A stretch of DNA of 64,000 bases from Sphingomonas ginsenosidimutans. GTDB taxonomy: Bacteria > Pseudomonadota > Alphaproteobacteria > Sphingomonadales > Sphingomonadaceae. The notes under the pieces were generated by a model that was not told the DNA's origin, searched no databases, and worked only from the letters and a program-made list of their open reading frames with translations. The stretch lies in NCBI RefSeq assembly GCF_002374835.1, contig NZ_NWVD01000003.1:310001-374000 (forward strand). The letters are read 5' to 3'. The stretch's first letter is position 1, and each line of letters begins with the position of its first letter. Below, in pieces: positions 21,088-30,798 of the stretch. Both the position numbers and the translations under genes were made by a program.

Positions 21088-22176
21088 TCAGGCCACGTCG
21101 CCGTGCCCCTGCGCAAGGTAATCGTCGGACCGCATCTCTTCCAAGCGGCTGACCGTCCGCTGGAATTCGAACGCCCCGTCGCCGCGCGGATACAGCGCAT
21201 CGGGCTGCGCATCAGCCGCCGCCAGCAGCTTCACCTTATGTTCGTACAGCGCGTCGATCAGGCTGACGAAGCGCGCCGCCTCGTTGCGGTTGTCCGGCCC
21301 CAGCATGGGGATGCCGACCAGGATCACGGTATGGAACCGGCGCGCGATGGCCAGATAGTCGGCCGATCCGCGCGCCTCGCCGCACAAGCGCCTGAAGCTG
21401 AACACCGCGACGCCCTTCAGCGCCTTGGGCACGTGCAGCGTGCGGCCCTGTACGGTCAGTTCCTCCGACGGGATCGGCTCGGTCACCTCATGGTCGGTCA
21501 GGCGGAAGAATGCCGCCGACAGCTCCGCCGTCGCCACCGGGCCGTTGGGGACCAGCCAGGTATCCTGCTGCCCCAGCCGGTCGCGGCGGTAGTCGACCGG
21601 GCCGTTGAGCGCCAGCACGTCCAGCCGCTCCTCGATCAGCGCGATGAACGGCAGGAAATGCTCGCGGTTCAGCCCGTTCTTGTACAGGTCGCGCGGCGGG
21701 CGGTTGGAGGTGGTGACCACCGTCACCCCCGCCTCGATCAGCGCGGTGAACAGCCGCGACAGGATCATCGCGTCGGGGCTGTTGGTCACCATCATCTCGT
21801 CGAACGCCAGCAGCCGCGCTTCCTGCGCCAGCGCGGCGGCGACCGGCGGGATCGGATCGCCCAGTTCCTTGCGCCGCTCGATCGCGATGCGGCCGTGCAC
21901 CTCCAGCATGAACTCGCCGAAATGGACGCGCCGCTTCGCCGCGACGCCGGCCTGCGCGTAGAACAGGTCCATCAGCATCGACTTGCCGCGCCCGACATCG
22001 CCCCACAGATAGACCCCGCGCGCCGGCACCACGCGGCGGCGCAGCAGTCCGGTGGTACGCGGATGCTCCAGCTCGCGCGCCAGCGCGTCGAGGCGCGCGG
22101 CGGCGGCGGCCTGTTCGGGGTCGGGGCGCAGCTCGCTGGCGGCGATCAGCTGGTCGTAGGCGTGCAATACCGTCAT
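21088..22176 (-). CDS. zapE: cell division protein ZapE (AFG1-like ATPase)
   Basis: 362 residues. The N-terminal region is followed by the Walker A motif GDVGRGKS (Lys65 region), Walker B LLAFDEMMV, and the AFG1 signatures HFGEFMLEVH, LFTALIEAGVTVVTTSNRPP and RFVSLIDALYEHKVKL. AFG1-like ATPases bind the Z-ring in bacteria and assist turnover of respiratory complexes in mitochondria. The second role suits its place among sdh, mdh and suc genes. It is read on the same strand as mdh and the PaaI thioesterase gene, 19 bp downstream of the latter. Confidence 0.93.
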   Translation of the reverse strand: MTVLHAYDQLIAASELRPDPEQAAAAARLDALARELEHPRTTGLLRRRVVPARGVYLWGDVGRGKSMLMDLFYAQAGVAAKRRVHFGEFMLEVHGRIAIERRKELGDPIPPVAAALAQEARLLAFDEMMVTNSPDAMILSRLFTALIEAGVTVVTTSNRPPRDLYKNGLNREHFLPFIALIEERLDVLALNGPVDYRRDRLGQQDTWLVPNGPVATAELSAAFFRLTDHEVTEPIPSEELTVQGRTLHVPKALKGVAVFSFRRLCGEARGSADYLAIARRFHTVILVGIPMLGPDNRNEAARFVSLIDALYEHKVKLLAAADAQPDALYPRGDGAFEFQRTVSRLEEMRSDDYLAQGHGDVA

Positions 22177-22195
22177 GTCGTTCCCGTCGGCGCGA

Positions 22196-22666
22196 TCACC
22201 GGCCAGGCTTGCGGATCGTTCCCGAAAATTCGGTGACCGGCCGGTCCGCCTGCACCAGCAGCCCGCGGAGGAAGATCAGCCGCCCGGTTTCGCGCAGCAT
22301 CTCCACCCGCGCCTCCAGCGGCTCGTCCAGCTGGCCGCCGCCGATGAAATGGGTGTTGAGATCCAGCGTCACCGCCGGCCCGGCCTCGATCAGGCCGAAC
22401 GCGCGCACCGCGGCGAACATCGCCACGTCGATGAAGCCCAGCAGCACCCCGCCATGGACATGATCGGCCAGGTTCGAATGCTGCCGCCCCGCGACCATCC
22501 GCACCCGCGCGATACCGTCGTCGATGCGCACGATGATCTCGCCCAGAAAGGCGTTGTAGCGCGTCGGGTCGCGCAGCGCCCACAGCATCCAGCCGGGATG
22601 GTGCGGATGCTCCTCGTAGATGAACGCGGGGTGCGGGGCGTCCGCGGGCGTCGGGGATCCGGGCAT
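22196..22666 (-). CDS. PaaI family hotdog-fold thioesterase
   Basis: 156 residues. The hotdog helix and signature are seen at HSNLADHVHGGVLLGFIDVAMFAAV (the HGG turn with a following Asp) with the strand AVTLDLNTHFIGGG afterwards. Such enzymes hydrolyse acyl-CoA thioesters, often aryl or medium-chain. The substrate is unknown. It sits between sdhB (7 bp away) and zapE on the same strand, most likely in one transcript. Confidence 0.85.
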   Translation of the reverse strand: MPGSPTPADAPHPAFIYEEHPHHPGWMLWALRDPTRYNAFLGEIIVRIDDGIARVRMVAGRQHSNLADHVHGGVLLGFIDVAMFAAVRAFGLIEAGPAVTLDLNTHFIGGGQLDEPLEARVEMLRETGRLIFLRGLLVQADRPVTEFSGTIRKPGR

Positions 22667-22673
22667 CGAGCGG

Positions 22674-23456
22674 TCAGACGATCCGCTCGACTTCCATCTT
22701 CTTGATCTCCGCGATCGCCTTGGCCGGGGACAGGCCCTTGGGGCAGGCGTTGGCGCAGTTCATGATCGTGTGGCAGCGGTACAGGCGGAACGGATCCTCC
22801 AGCGCGTCGAGCCGCTCGCCGGTCATCTCGTCGCGGCTGTCCGCCAGCCAGCGATACGCCTGGAGAAGGATCGCCGGGCCGAGGAACTTGTCGGAATTCC
22901 ACCAGTAGCTGGGGCACGACGTCGAGCAGCAGGCGCACAGGATACACTCGTACAGGCCGTCGAGCTTCGCACGCTCCTCGGGCGACTGGAGCCGCTCCTT
23001 GCCGGCGGGCGGCGGGGTGACGGTCTGCAGCCACGGGGTGATCGAGGCATATTGCGCGTAGAAATGCGTGAAGTCGGGCACCAGGTCCTTGATGACGTCC
23101 ATCGCGGGCAGCGGGGTGATCTTCACCTCGCCCTTCACGTCCTCGATCGCGGTGGTGCAGGCCAGCCCGTTCTTGCCGTCGATGTTCATCGAACACGATC
23201 CGCAGATCCCTTCGCGGCACGACCGGCGGAAGGTGAGCGAACTGTCCTGCTCCGACTTGATCTTGATGAGCGCGTCGAGGACCATCGGCCCGCATTCGTC
23301 GAGATTGACCTCGAACGTGTCGTAGCGCGGGTTCTTGCCCGAATCGGGATCGTAGCGATAGACCTTGAAGTTGCGCATGGCGCCGCCGGGCTGCGGCGAG
23401 GGAATCGTCCGACCGCCCTTGATCTTGCTGTTCTTCGGGAGCGTGAACTCGGCCAT
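22674..23456 (-). CDS. sdhB: succinate dehydrogenase iron-sulfur subunit
   Basis: 260 residues. The [2Fe-2S] ligands are Cys80, Cys85, Cys88 and Cys100. The bacterial ferredoxin part has Cys171, Cys174, Cys177 and Cys181, plus Cys228, Cys234 and Cys238, giving the [4Fe-4S] and [3Fe-4S] clusters. It passes electrons from the flavin subunit SdhA to ubiquinone. ATG 23456 ([12 protein letters not shown]) is the family start; the frame runs further upstream but with non-conserved sequence. No sdhC, sdhD or sdhA is adjacent: upstream is a divergent DUF1428/HxlR pair. Confidence 0.97.
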   Translation of the reverse strand: MAEFTLPKNSKIKGGRTIPSPQPGGAMRNFKVYRYDPDSGKNPRYDTFEVNLDECGPMVLDALIKIKSEQDSSLTFRRSCREGICGSCSMNIDGKNGLACTTAIEDVKGEVKITPLPAMDVIKDLVPDFTHFYAQYASITPWLQTVTPPPAGKERLQSPEERAKLDGLYECILCACCSTSCPSYWWNSDKFLGPAILLQAYRWLADSRDEMTGERLDALEDPFRLYRCHTIMNCANACPKGLSPAKAIAEIKKMEVERIV

Positions 23457-23632
23457 GCGCGTCTCGTCTTCGTAACAGGCGGACCGCCGGCAAGCAGGAG
23501 GCGCGCCGACGCCGTTCGTGACGGGCGCGTACATGATCGCGGCAATCGCCGCAAACCCGCGCCCTTGCGCGCCCTAAGTAGCGCGTAAGCCGTCCGGCTC
23601 AAGAGGCTTGTCGCGCCGATGCGCCCGCGGGA

Positions 23633-24358
23633 TCACGCGCGCAGATCGAGCAGTACCGAAAAGCCCCCGAACGCCATCCTTTTGCCGTCATAGGGCGGCG
23701 GCGCGGCGCCGGTCATCCGCGCGTCGGCCATCACCGTGCCCCAGCCCTGGTCGCGCGCCGCGCGCGAGGGCCATTCGATCCAGCCGAACGCGGGCGCTTC
23801 CCCGTCCTGCGCCAGCACCGCGCGGTGGAAATCGGTGGCCTCGCCCGCCGGGACGTCGTCGGCGGCGGTGTCGACCACGCGCCGCGCGCCGTGATCGAGG
23901 AAGACCGGCGCGAGCGCGGCGGCATGATCGCGATAGGCCGCGTCCGCGTCGCGGGGCAGCGGCAGGACGACGCCGTCGACGAAGCCCGCCGTCTCCGTCG
24001 TCACGCCGGCGTCGCTGACGACACGGAAGCCGCCCCAGATCATGCGGCGCATGTCGAACGGCATCCCCGCGCCGAGCGCCTCCATGCGCGGATCGGTCCT
24101 CATCCGCTCGCTCGCGGCATCGCGCGTCGCGCGATCGGGATATTCGAACCACGAGAAGACGACGGTCTCGCCGGCCTGCGCGTCGACCGCCCCCCACAGG
24201 TCGTTGACCGTGCCGCGCGGCACGTCCTCGCCCCACGCCTCGACCAGGCGGGTGACCCCGACGTCGCGCAGGATCGCGAACGCCGCGTTGGCATGCGCGA
24301 CATAATCGTCGCGCCGGTGGCCGGGAACGGGTGTGAGGAAGCCTTCGATATAGGACAT
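23633..24358 (-). CDS. tandem-duplicated DUF1428 domain protein
   Basis: 241 residues, about twice the usual ~115 for DUF1428. Residues 1-117 begin MSYIEGFLTPVP and include FSWFEYPDRATRDAA, RMRTDPRM and the end RMIWGGFRV. Residues ~125-241 repeat the pattern: GFVDGVVLPLPRD, FGWIEWPSRAARDQG, MADARM and KRMAFGGFSVL. DUF1428 proteins have a ferredoxin-like (dimeric alpha-beta barrel) fold, so this single chain may mimic the normal dimer. Function is unknown. A GAGGAGA ribosome site precedes ATG 24358. It is divergent from an HxlR regulator with 60 bp between starts, implying regulation by it. Confidence 0.85.
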   Translation of the reverse strand: MSYIEGFLTPVPGHRRDDYVAHANAAFAILRDVGVTRLVEAWGEDVPRGTVNDLWGAVDAQAGETVVFSWFEYPDRATRDAASERMRTDPRMEALGAGMPFDMRRMIWGGFRVVSDAGVTTETAGFVDGVVLPLPRDADAAYRDHAAALAPVFLDHGARRVVDTAADDVPAGEATDFHRAVLAQDGEAPAFGWIEWPSRAARDQGWGTVMADARMTGAAPPPYDGKRMAFGGFSVLLDLRA

Positions 24359-24418
24359 GGACCGTCTCCTCGAATCGTCGCTCGCCAAGGATGTGGGCTG
24401 GAGTTATTGAAAGCAACC

Positions 24419-25102
24419 ATGAAGTCACAAAAGATAACCAAGTCACCTCCGCGCTGGTATGACGATGCCTGTGGCACGGCGCTGGGCCTGGAATTGCTGG
24501 GCGAGCGATGGGCGATGCTGGTGGTGCGCGAGTTGATGTTCGGCCCGCGGCGCTTCTCCGAATTGCGCGCGGGCCTGCCGGGGATCAGCGCCAACGTGCT
24601 CACGCAGCGGCTCGACGGGCTGGCGCGCGCGGGCGTGCTGGTGCGGCACGACGCGCCGTCGCGATGCTACGAGCTGACGCCGTGGGGCTATGAGGCGGAG
24701 GAGACGATCCAGGCGCTGGGGCGCTGGGCGGCGCGCTCGCCGGATCACGATCCGGCGCTGCCCCTGTCCGCCGCGTCGATGATGCTGTCGCTGCGCACCA
24801 TGCTGGACCGCGGCCGGGCGGTGGGGCTGTCGCTGACGATCGGGTTCCGCTTTCCGCGCGATTCGTTCGTCGCGCGGCTGGCGGACGGGGCGTTGCCGGT
24901 GGTGCGCGCGCCCGCCGCGGGCGATGCCGTGTTCGCGACGACGCCCGAGGTGATGGCCGCGGTGATCTACGCCAAGCGCCCGATCGCCGAGGCGGAGGCG
25001 GCGGGCGATCTCGCGTTCGCCGGCAACCGCGCGGCCGCCGCCGCGTTCATCGATCTCTTCCACCTGCCCGCGAAGGCCGTATCGCCGATTGCGGCGGGTT
25101 GA
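24419..25102 (+). CDS. HxlR-type winged-helix regulator with C-terminal SCP2-like domain
   Basis: 227 residues. The first ~100 residues are an HxlR winged helix: ALGLELLGERWAMLVVRELMFGPRRFSELR, then GISANVLTQRLDGL and the wing. The remaining ~110 residues resemble a sterol-carrier/SCP2-like fold ending FAGNRAAAAAFIDLFHLP, which could hold a lipid-like or aromatic effector. It starts at ATG 24419, 60 bp from the divergent DUF1428 gene, whose promoter it probably controls. GTTAT and ATAAC half-sites flank the start region at 24403-24457. Effector and target are inferred. Confidence 0.85.
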   Translation: MKSQKITKSPPRWYDDACGTALGLELLGERWAMLVVRELMFGPRRFSELRAGLPGISANVLTQRLDGLARAGVLVRHDAPSRCYELTPWGYEAEETIQALGRWAARSPDHDPALPLSAASMMLSLRTMLDRGRAVGLSLTIGFRFPRDSFVARLADGALPVVRAPAAGDAVFATTPEVMAAVIYAKRPIAEAEAAGDLAFAGNRAAAAAFIDLFHLPAKAVSPIAAG

Positions 25103-25159
25103 CGCGAACGCGATCCCTTCTCACTGGTACACACCCCTCCAGCGGACGGCTTATTCCTG

Positions 25160-26164
25160 ATGACCGATATCCCGAACACGCAGCCCGACAGTCGCGACAC
25201 GACGATCCTCGACGCGCCGGACAGGATGGTGAGCGTGCGCGAGCTGTTCGGGATCGACAGCGACATGGAATGCCCCGCGTTCAGCGAGGCGGACGAACGG
25301 GTGCCCGATCTCGACCCGGCCTATGTCTTCGATCCCGATACCACGCTGGCGATCGTCGCGGGCTTCGCGCACAACCGCCGCGTGATGGTGCAGGGCTATC
25401 ACGGCACCGGCAAGTCGAGCCATATCGAACAGGTCGCCGCGCGGCTGAAATGGCCGTGCATCCGCATCAACCTGGACGCGCATATCAGCCGCATCGACCT
25501 GGTCGGGCGCGACGCGATCGTGCTGAAGGACGGGCAGCAGGTCACCGAATTCCGCGAAGGCCTGCTCCCCTGGGCGCTGCAGACGCCGACCGCCTTGGTG
25601 TTCGACGAATATGACGCCGGGCGCCCCGACGTGATGTTCGTGATCCAGCGCGTGCTGGAGACGGAGGGCAAGCTGACGCTGCTCGACCAGAACCGCGTGA
25701 TTCGCCCCAACCCCTATTTCCGGCTGTTCGCGACCGCCAATACGATCGGGCTGGGCGATACCAGCGGGCTGTACCACGGCACGCAGCAGATCAACCAGGG
25801 GCAGATGGACCGCTGGAACGTGGTGGTCACGCTCAACTACCTACCCGCGATCACGGAGGCGCAGATCGTGCTCGCCAAGTCGGGCGAATATGACCAGCCC
25901 GATGGCAAGAAGGTGGTGGAGAACATGGTCCGCGTTGCCGACCTGACGCGCAAGGGGTTCATCAACGGCGACATCTCCACCGTGATGAGCCCGCGCACGG
26001 TCATCACCTGGGCGCAGAACAGCCTGATCTTCGGCGACGTCGGCTTCGCGTTCCGCCTGTCCTTCCTCAACAAGTGCGACGAGGCGGAACGCGCGCTGGT
26101 CGCCGAATATTACCAGCGCGTGTTCGGCAAGGACCTGCCCGAAAGCGTGGTGGGCAAGGCCTGA
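25160..26164 (+). CDS. cobS: cobaltochelatase CobS subunit (MoxR-type AAA+ ATPase)
   Basis: 334 residues. A leader ([31 protein letters not shown]) precedes the AAA+ core with Walker [10 protein letters not shown], the [14 protein letters not shown]alker B, and the sensor [20 protein letters not shown]. With CobT (adjacent) and CobN it forms the aerobic ATP-dependent cobaltochelatase that inserts Co2+ into hydrogenobyrinic acid a,c-diamide during vitamin B12 synthesis. No cobN or other cob gene is near. The pair is widely conserved in alphaproteobacteria, sometimes without a full B12 pathway. Confidence 0.93.
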   Translation: MTDIPNTQPDSRDTTILDAPDRMVSVRELFGIDSDMECPAFSEADERVPDLDPAYVFDPDTTLAIVAGFAHNRRVMVQGYHGTGKSSHIEQVAARLKWPCIRINLDAHISRIDLVGRDAIVLKDGQQVTEFREGLLPWALQTPTALVFDEYDAGRPDVMFVIQRVLETEGKLTLLDQNRVIRPNPYFRLFATANTIGLGDTSGLYHGTQQINQGQMDRWNVVVTLNYLPAITEAQIVLAKSGEYDQPDGKKVVENMVRVADLTRKGFINGDISTVMSPRTVITWAQNSLIFGDVGFAFRLSFLNKCDEAERALVAEYYQRVFGKDLPESVVGKA

Positions 26165-27988
26165 GTGGCACAGGACACCCCCCTCGACCGGTTCAAGGCC
26201 GTATTGGGCGGCACCGCGCGTGCGCTGTCGGACGAGGCGGAGGTGGAGCTGGCGTTCACCGCCGATGCGCCCGCGCAGTCGGGCAAGCATCTGAAGGTGC
26301 CGATGCCCGCGCGCACGCTGCCCGCCGATCAGGTGGCGGAGGCGCGCGGCTTCGCCGACAGCTTCGCGCTGCGGCTGCGGCTCCACGACGCCGGGCTGCA
26401 CGCGCGCGGCGCGCCGGTCGATACGGTGGCGCGCGCGGTGTTCGACGCGGTGGAAACCGCGCGAATCGAGGCGCTGGGCAGCCTCGGCTATCAGGGGATC
26501 ACCGACAATCTGGCGACCGCGCTTGACGTGAAGCTGCGCGCCGACCCGATAACCCGCGCGCGCAACCGTTCCGAAGTGCCGCTGTCGACCGCGCTGCAAC
26601 TGCTGGTGCGCGAGGCGCTGACCGGCGCGCCCTCCCCGGTCGCGGCGGAGCCGGGGCTGGCGCTGGTGCGCGAATGGATCGGCGAGAAGACCGACCTGAG
26701 CGCGCTGGCGCTCGCGCTCGACGACCAGCGGTCCTTCCAGCAACTGGCCACCAAATTGCTGCAGGACCTCGAGCTGGTCGAGGGCGACCAGGTGCCCGAG
26801 GAAAGCGACGAGGGCGGCGAGGAGGACGAGGGCCAGGAGGGCCAGGACACCGACGAAGCGGACGAGGGCGACGCCGAACAGTCCGAGGGCGACGCGCAGA
26901 TGGAACAGCGCGGCCAGCAGCGCGAGGACCAGTCCGAAGAGGGCGAGAGCGAGCAGCTGGAGGGCGACGACCTCGACGATGCCGAGGGCGAGCCGGGGGA
27001 CGAGGGCGAGGAGGGGATGCAGCCGGTGCGCCCCAACCGTCCGCCCGCCGACATGTCGCAGGCGTTCGACTATCGCATCTGGACCAGCGATTTCGACGAG
27101 GTGGTCGCCGCCACCGAACTGTGCGACGCCGACGAGCTGGCGCGGCTGCGCGGCTATCTCGACCAGCAGCTGGTGCATCTGCAATCGGCGGTGTCGAAAC
27201 TCGCCAACCGGCTCCAGCGGCGGTTGATGGCGCAGCAGTCGCGCTCCTGGGACTTCGACCAGGACGAAGGGTTGCTGGACGCCGCGCGGCTGGCGCGCGT
27301 GGTCGTCAACCCGATGCAGTCGCTCAGCTACAAGATCGAGCGCGATACCGAATTCCGCGACACGGTGGTGACGCTGCTGATCGACAATTCCGGATCGATG
27401 CGCGGGCGGCCGATCTCGATCGCGGCGATCAGCGCCGACATCCTCGCGCGGACGCTGGAGCGGTGCGGGGTGAAGACCGAGATCCTCGGCTTCACCACCC
27501 GCGCGTGGAAGGGCGGGCAGAGCCGCGAGACATGGCTGGCCGCCGGCCGCCCGCCACAGCCGGGCCGGCTCAACGACGTGCGCCACATCGTTTACAAGAT
27601 GGCGGACGAGCCGTGGCGGCGCGCGCGCAACGCGCTGGGGCTGATGATGCGCGAAGGGCTGCTGAAGGAGAATATCGATGGCGAGGCGCTGATGTGGGCG
27701 CATGCGCGGTTGATGGCGCGGCCCGAGGACCGGCGCATCCTGATGGTCATTTCCGACGGCGCGCCGGTCGACGATTCGACGCTCAGCGTCAATTCCGGCT
27801 CCTATCTGGAACGCCATTTGCGGCAGGTGATTGGCTGGATCGAGAAGAAGTCGCCGGTGCAGCTGGTCGCGATCGGCATCGGGCATGACGTGACGCGCTA
27901 TTACAGCCGCGCGGTGACGATCATGGATGCCGAACAGCTGGGCGGCACGATCATCGAGCAGCTGGCGTCGCTGTTCGACGCCGAGTGA
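26165..27988 (+). CDS. cobT: cobaltochelatase CobT subunit
   Basis: 607 residues from GTG 26165, immediately after the cobS stop. An N-terminal helical region leads into a very acidic segment (about residues 204-285, repeated Glu/Asp/Gln). Then comes a VWA domain with the MIDAS motif DNSGSMRG (Asp407), the [23 protein letters not shown] segment and [16 protein letters not shown]. It partners CobS in the chelatase complex, like ChlD in magnesium chelatase. It ends 7 bp before a small RHH-like gene. Confidence 0.95.
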   Translation: MAQDTPLDRFKAVLGGTARALSDEAEVELAFTADAPAQSGKHLKVPMPARTLPADQVAEARGFADSFALRLRLHDAGLHARGAPVDTVARAVFDAVETARIEALGSLGYQGITDNLATALDVKLRADPITRARNRSEVPLSTALQLLVREALTGAPSPVAAEPGLALVREWIGEKTDLSALALALDDQRSFQQLATKLLQDLELVEGDQVPEESDEGGEEDEGQEGQDTDEADEGDAEQSEGDAQMEQRGQQREDQSEEGESEQLEGDDLDDAEGEPGDEGEEGMQPVRPNRPPADMSQAFDYRIWTSDFDEVVAATELCDADELARLRGYLDQQLVHLQSAVSKLANRLQRRLMAQQSRSWDFDQDEGLLDAARLARVVVNPMQSLSYKIERDTEFRDTVVTLLIDNSGSMRGRPISIAAISADILARTLERCGVKTEILGFTTRAWKGGQSRETWLAAGRPPQPGRLNDVRHIVYKMADEPWRRARNALGLMMREGLLKENIDGEALMWAHARLMARPEDRRILMVISDGAPVDDSTLSVNSGSYLERHLRQVIGWIEKKSPVQLVAIGIGHDVTRYYSRAVTIMDAEQLGGTIIEQLASLFDAE

Positions 27989-27995
27989 CGCGCGG

Positions 27996-28268
27996 ATGAG
28001 CGATGGCCGCAGGCCGGTCGCCGCGCCCGCCGGGGGCTTCGCCGGGCCGGTAAAACGGTCGATCACGATCGCCGGGCACGCCACGTCGATCAGCCTGGAA
28101 CCGGCGTTCTGGCGCGCGCTGGAGGCGGCGGCGGCGGCGCGCGGGCTGCCGCTGTCGGCGCTGGTCGCCGCGATCGATGCGCTGCGCATTCGTGCCGACG
28201 ATCCGCCCAATCTGGCCAGTGCGCTGCGATCATGGCTGTTCGCCGAATATGCGATCGGCTCGCAATAA
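27996..28268 (+). CDS. ribbon-helix-helix domain protein
   Basis: 90 residues from ATG 27996, seven bases after cobT. The core KRSITIAGHATSISLEPAFWRALEAAAAARGLPLSALVAAID reads as a beta-strand plus two helices of the RHH type (PF13467-like), usually a DNA-binding dimer. The N-terminal ~22 residues are a Pro/Ala/Gly-rich tail. Similar short proteins are common and uncharacterised in alphaproteobacteria. It may be cotranscribed with cobST and could regulate nearby genes, but this is inferred. Confidence 0.7.
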   Translation: MSDGRRPVAAPAGGFAGPVKRSITIAGHATSISLEPAFWRALEAAAAARGLPLSALVAAIDALRIRADDPPNLASALRSWLFAEYAIGSQ

Positions 28269-28271
28269 CGT

Positions 28272-28300
28272 TGACAGTGCGAACGAGTAGCAATAGCTGA
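28272..28300 (+). promoter_or_regulatory. promoter with Fur-like box for the siderophore receptor gene
   Basis: A consensus -35 TTGACA (28272-28277) and a weak -10 TAGCTG (28295-28300) are 17 bp apart. The spacer and flanks hold TGCGAACGAGTAGCAATAG (28279-28297), which resembles a degenerate Fur box and shares TGCGAACGA with the site upstream of mdh. The start codon follows 25 bp downstream. Iron repression is the expected logic for a siderophore receptor, but it is inferred. Confidence 0.5.
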
Positions 28301-28325
28301 CCCCGATCAATTCAGGGGGAAAGTC

Positions 28326-30779
28326 ATGTCGTCGTCCGTTCCGTTCCTGGCGCTGTCATGCGTCGGCCTGATCGCATCGGCGCCCGCGCTCGCCGCGCCG
28401 GCCGATTCGGCGCCGCGCAGCGATGCGGGGGCGCCATCGGATCAGGACGCGCGCACACGCATCCAGCGTGACGATATCGTCGTCACGGGCATTAACGACC
28501 GCAAGCCCGCCGAACTGGAGAGCCCCAAGGCGACCGCCCCGCTGCTCGACACGCCGCAGACGGTGACGGTCATTTCCGACCAGGTGCTGCGCAAGCAGAA
28601 CCTGCTGACGCTGCGCGATGCGTTGCAGACGATCCCGGGCATCACCTTCGGCGCGGGCGAGGGCGGTGGCGGCTATGGCGATTCGATCAACCTGCGCGGC
28701 TTTTCAGCGAACAACGACATCACCATCGACGGCATCCGCGACAGCGCGCAATACAGCCGCACCGATCCGTTCAACCTGCAACAGATCGAGGTCTATAACG
28801 GCGCCAATTCGGTCTTCAACGGATCGGGCAGCGTCGGCGGCACGATCAACCTGGTGTCGAAGGAGCCGCGGACCGAGGCGCTGACGATCGCGCAGGCGGC
28901 GGTCGGCACCGACAATTACTACCGCGCCGCGATCGACGCCAACGAACCGCTGTCGGACAATGTCGCCGCGCGGCTGAACGCGGTCTATCACCACAATGAC
29001 GTGCCGGGGCGCGACGTGGAGAAGTTCGAGCGCTGGGGCGTCGCACCGGCGGTGACGATCGGCGCGGGCGGTCCGACCAGCCTGACGCTCGCCTATGTCC
29101 ATCAGGAGGACCGCAACACGCCGATCTACGGCGTGCCCTATGTCAACAATGCGCTGTCGGGCGGGGTCCTGCCGGGCATCGATCGCAGCGACTATTACGG
29201 CTACCGCAACCTCGACCGGCAGGACGTCACCGTCGACCGGCTGACCGCGACGTTCCGCCACGAGGTCGACGATCACATCGCGGTGCGCAACCTGACCCGC
29301 TGGCAGCGCGTCGGCCAGTATAGCGTCACCAGCGCGCCGCAGGGCACCTTCTGCCTTTCCGCCACCAATCGCCAGCCGGTGGCGACCAGCGCCACCAATG
29401 CGCAAGGACTGCCGTGCACCGCCACGGTCAACGGCGCGACGATCACCATCCCGGCTGGGCAGTGGCTGCCGTCCGGTCCGCGCGGGCTGGTGCGCGATCA
29501 GGAGAACCAGCTACTGGTCAACCAGACCGACATCCGGCTGGAATACGGCACCGCCGGCGGCATCCGCAACGTGGCGAACATCGGCGTGTCGGCGCTGGTG
29601 GAGGAATATCGCATCACCTCCGGCTCGCTGCTGCGCAACGCCGACGGATCGGCCACCGCGCCGCTGCCGTTCCTGTCGATCAGCAACCCCGACACCGTCT
29701 ATCGCGGGTCGATCAACTATGTGGAAACCGCGCGCCAGCGCGCGACCAGCGAGAATATCGCGGTCTATGCCTTCGACACGCTGGAGCTGGGGCGTGCGTT
29801 CGAGCTGAACGGCGGGGTCCGCTGGGAACAGCAGCGCACCGATTTCCGCAGCCTGCCGCTCGCCACGCTGGCGCCGGGCGTCAGCCAGCCGCTGCCCGCG
29901 CAGCTCGCGCCCGCGATCAACCGCGAGCGGCTGTTTTCGTGGCGGGTCGGCGCGGTCTATCACCCGGTGCAGGACGTCAGCCTGTACGCCGGCTACGGCA
30001 ATGCGCTGACCCCGTCGTCGGCGTCGGTGCGCGCCAGCTGCGTCAGCGTGTCGAACGCGATCGTCACCAACACCTGCGGCGTGGCGCCCGAAAAGGCGCG
30101 CAATTACGAGGTCGGGGCCAAGGCCGGGCTGTTCGGGCGCCGGCTGGAGCTGACCGCGGCGCTGTTCCGCAACGAACGCACCAACTATCGCGTACCGTCG
30201 AACGACCCGGCGCTGCCGACGGTGCAGGTGCTGGGCGGGCGCAGCCGCGTCGACGGGATCGCGCTGGGCGCGTCGGGCAACCTGACGCGCGCCTGGACGA
30301 TCTTCGCCAATTACACCTATCTCGACAGCGAGGTGCGCCAGTCGGTATCCGATTACTGCCTGCGCACGCCGGGCGCGAACGGCTGCGGCAATTCGGCGGC
30401 CAACCCCGATCCGCAGCGCGGCCGCCCGCTGGTGCAGACCCCGCCGCATTCGGGCAGCCTGTTCACCACCTACCGCCTGCCGTTCGGGTTGGAGCTGGGC
30501 TATGGCCTGACCTATCAGGGGGCGTTCACCACCTATGTCCCGGTGCTGGCGAACAACGTCACGCTGGAGACGGACGATTACCTGATCCACCGTGCCTATC
30601 TGGGCTATACGTTCGGCAAGGGGCTGACGCTGCAGCTCAACGTCCAGAACCTGACCGATGAGAAATATCTCACCAACGTGCGCAACAACATCAATGCCAC
30701 GACCGGCGTGGTCACCGGCGGCTGGGCGATGCCGGGCGACCGGCGGCAGGCGGTGCTGAGCCTGTTCTACAGCTTCTGA
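28326..30779 (+). CDS. TonB-dependent catecholate-type siderophore receptor
   Basis: 817 residues with a signal peptide (cut near ALAAPA, residue 24). A TonB-box-like DDIVVTGI stretch is followed by the plug domain: [22 protein letters not shown], then [19 protein letters not shown] and the [12 protein letters not shown] turn. The ~600-residue remainder is the 22-strand barrel and ends LSLFYSF, with the aromatic terminus needed for outer-membrane insertion. The subfamily and the PKHD hydroxylase immediately downstream match Fiu/PiuA-type ferric-catecholate receptors. Transport would be powered by TonB-ExbBD, which is not in the window. Confidence 0.92.
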   Translation: MSSSVPFLALSCVGLIASAPALAAPADSAPRSDAGAPSDQDARTRIQRDDIVVTGINDRKPAELESPKATAPLLDTPQTVTVISDQVLRKQNLLTLRDALQTIPGITFGAGEGGGGYGDSINLRGFSANNDITIDGIRDSAQYSRTDPFNLQQIEVYNGANSVFNGSGSVGGTINLVSKEPRTEALTIAQAAVGTDNYYRAAIDANEPLSDNVAARLNAVYHHNDVPGRDVEKFERWGVAPAVTIGAGGPTSLTLAYVHQEDRNTPIYGVPYVNNALSGGVLPGIDRSDYYGYRNLDRQDVTVDRLTATFRHEVDDHIAVRNLTRWQRVGQYSVTSAPQGTFCLSATNRQPVATSATNAQGLPCTATVNGATITIPAGQWLPSGPRGLVRDQENQLLVNQTDIRLEYGTAGGIRNVANIGVSALVEEYRITSGSLLRNADGSATAPLPFLSISNPDTVYRGSINYVETARQRATSENIAVYAFDTLELGRAFELNGGVRWEQQRTDFRSLPLATLAPGVSQPLPAQLAPAINRERLFSWRVGAVYHPVQDVSLYAGYGNALTPSSASVRASCVSVSNAIVTNTCGVAPEKARNYEVGAKAGLFGRRLELTAALFRNERTNYRVPSNDPALPTVQVLGGRSRVDGIALGASGNLTRAWTIFANYTYLDSEVRQSVSDYCLRTPGANGCGNSAANPDPQRGRPLVQTPPHSGSLFTTYRLPFGLELGYGLTYQGAFTTYVPVLANNVTLETDDYLIHRAYLGYTFGKGLTLQLNVQNLTDEKYLTNVRNNINATTGVVTGGWAMPGDRRQAVLSLFYSF

Positions 30780-30798
30780 TCGTGGCACGGTCGCGCGC

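Noticed and set aside
25103..25159. Search for a cobalamin riboswitch upstream of cobS
   Set aside because: The gap is only 57 bp and holds no B12-box-like sequence. The same was true upstream of the TonB receptor.
25841..28210. Long minus-strand open frame opposite cobS/cobT
   Set aside because: Shadow frame. The plus strand has AAA+ and VWA motifs and correct starts and overlaps.
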